Assembly (NCBI GenBank): GCA_964494985.1
Contig: CAZBUB010000086.1
Location: 1-6,529 of the forward strand
DNA from: CAZBUB01 sp964494985
GTDB taxonomy: Bacteria; Desulfobacterota; Desulfovibrionia; Desulfovibrionales; Desulfothermaceae
Length of the DNA stretch: 6,529 nt
Direction of reading: 5' to 3'
Positions 6,356-6,529 of the stretch are shown one piece after another. Position 1 is the first letter of the stretch. The number at the start of each line of letters is the position of its first letter. Below the pieces are notes generated by a model, which searched no databases, was not told the DNA's origin, and saw only the letters and a program-made list of their open reading frames with translations. The translations under genes were made by a program, and so were the position numbers.

Positions 6356-6467
6356 CAAATCCCAATGCATTATGATTCCATAGCCAGTTCAACTTTTTAA
6401 ACCCTTGTCAAGCCAAAGCCGACTCAATGCTGTATTCAAGTTTAATTTTTTTTACCTTGAACGCTGA
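6356..6467. other. AT-rich intergenic region
   Basis: These 112 bp between the GT9 stop and the possible right-edge gene contain no supported ORF. They are visibly richer in A and T than the genes to the left. Visible structure is limited to a hexamer inverted repeat TTCAAG (6435-6440) / CTTGAA (6456-6461) around a T8-containing spacer, the palindrome AATGCATT (6364-6371), and CTTGTCAAG (6404-6412). A minus-strand TTGACA is present but has no -10 at proper spacing. Confidence 0.5.
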
Positions 6468-6529
6468 TTATGTTGACCCGAACTTGCACATTTGTTCATC
6501 GCGATAGAAATTCTTCACCACCTGCTGCG
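6468..6529 (-). CDS. Possible C-terminal fragment of an unidentified protein, cut by the window edge
   Basis: Reading leftwards from the edge on the minus strand, one frame is open for 19 codons and ends in TAA at 6470-6468, giving the tail QQVVKNFYRDEQMCKFGST. I do not recognise the protein. Another minus frame (AAGGEEFLSR, stop at 6498-6496) and a + strand frame starting ATG at 6470 are also open to the edge, so the coding assignment is tentative. If real, its transcript could end at the terminator near 6207-6252, or at a signal I do not see in the intergenic region. Confidence 0.3.
   Translation of the reverse strand, partial: QQVVKNFYRDEQMCKFGST

Noticed and set aside
6401..6412. Minus-strand TTGACA as a sigma-70 -35 box
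   Set aside because: No -10-like hexamer occurs at 16-18 bp spacing; the nearest candidates are 24 bp or more away.
1..6529. CRISPR array, tRNA, rRNA or complete insertion sequence
   Set aside because: No spaced direct repeats, no tRNA-like cloverleaf or CCA end, no rRNA sequence and no transposase were recognised on either strand.

Overview
This 6.5 kb window is a compact bacterial chromosome segment of intermediate GC content. It holds seven recognisable protein-coding genes, plus a sliver of an eighth at the right edge. KdsB together with a GT9-type glycosyltransferase points to a Gram-negative, LPS-making organism. The layout kdsB - carA - TPR protein, and the protein sequences themselves, resemble sulfate-reducing Desulfovibrionales (Desulfovibrio/Desulfohalobium-like). 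That assignment is from memory of family resemblance, not from a search.

Left block, + strand (22-2719): kdsB (activation of the LPS sugar Kdo), carA (small subunit of carbamoyl-phosphate synthase) and a TPR/coiled-coil protein of unknown function. kdsB and carA share one base (TAATG), and carA and the TPR gene are 11 nt apart, so the three probably form one transcription unit entering from upstream of the window. A 52 bp convergent gap without an obvious terminator separates this block from the next.

Middle block, - strand (5227 down to 2772): a Nudix hydrolase, a ROK-family sugar kinase and pdxA (vitamin B6 synthesis), transcribed in that order. The Nudix-ROK gap is 37 bp, and the ROK and pdxA genes overlap by about 14 bp, again an operon-like arrangement. 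A 75 bp divergent intergenic region (5228-5302) separates Nudix from a + strand GT9 family glycosyltransferase, which probably acts in LPS core assembly.

Right end (about 6205-6529): this is the only part not explained by ordinary genes. The GT9 reading frame runs about 47 residues past its conserved domain, into A-rich sequence. That tail overlaps a strong minus-strand intrinsic terminator (10 bp perfect stem followed by a T-tract). About 35 bp upstream of the stem on the same strand is a good match to a sigma-54 (-24/-12) promoter. Together they could define a roughly 70 nt small RNA antisense to the GT9 3' end, with a CU-rich anti-Shine-Dalgarno stretch. An AT-rich intergenic region follows, then the possible C-terminal end of a minus-strand gene cut by the window edge.

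Apart from that right end, the window is housekeeping metabolism. I see no CRISPR array, tRNA, rRNA or complete mobile element.
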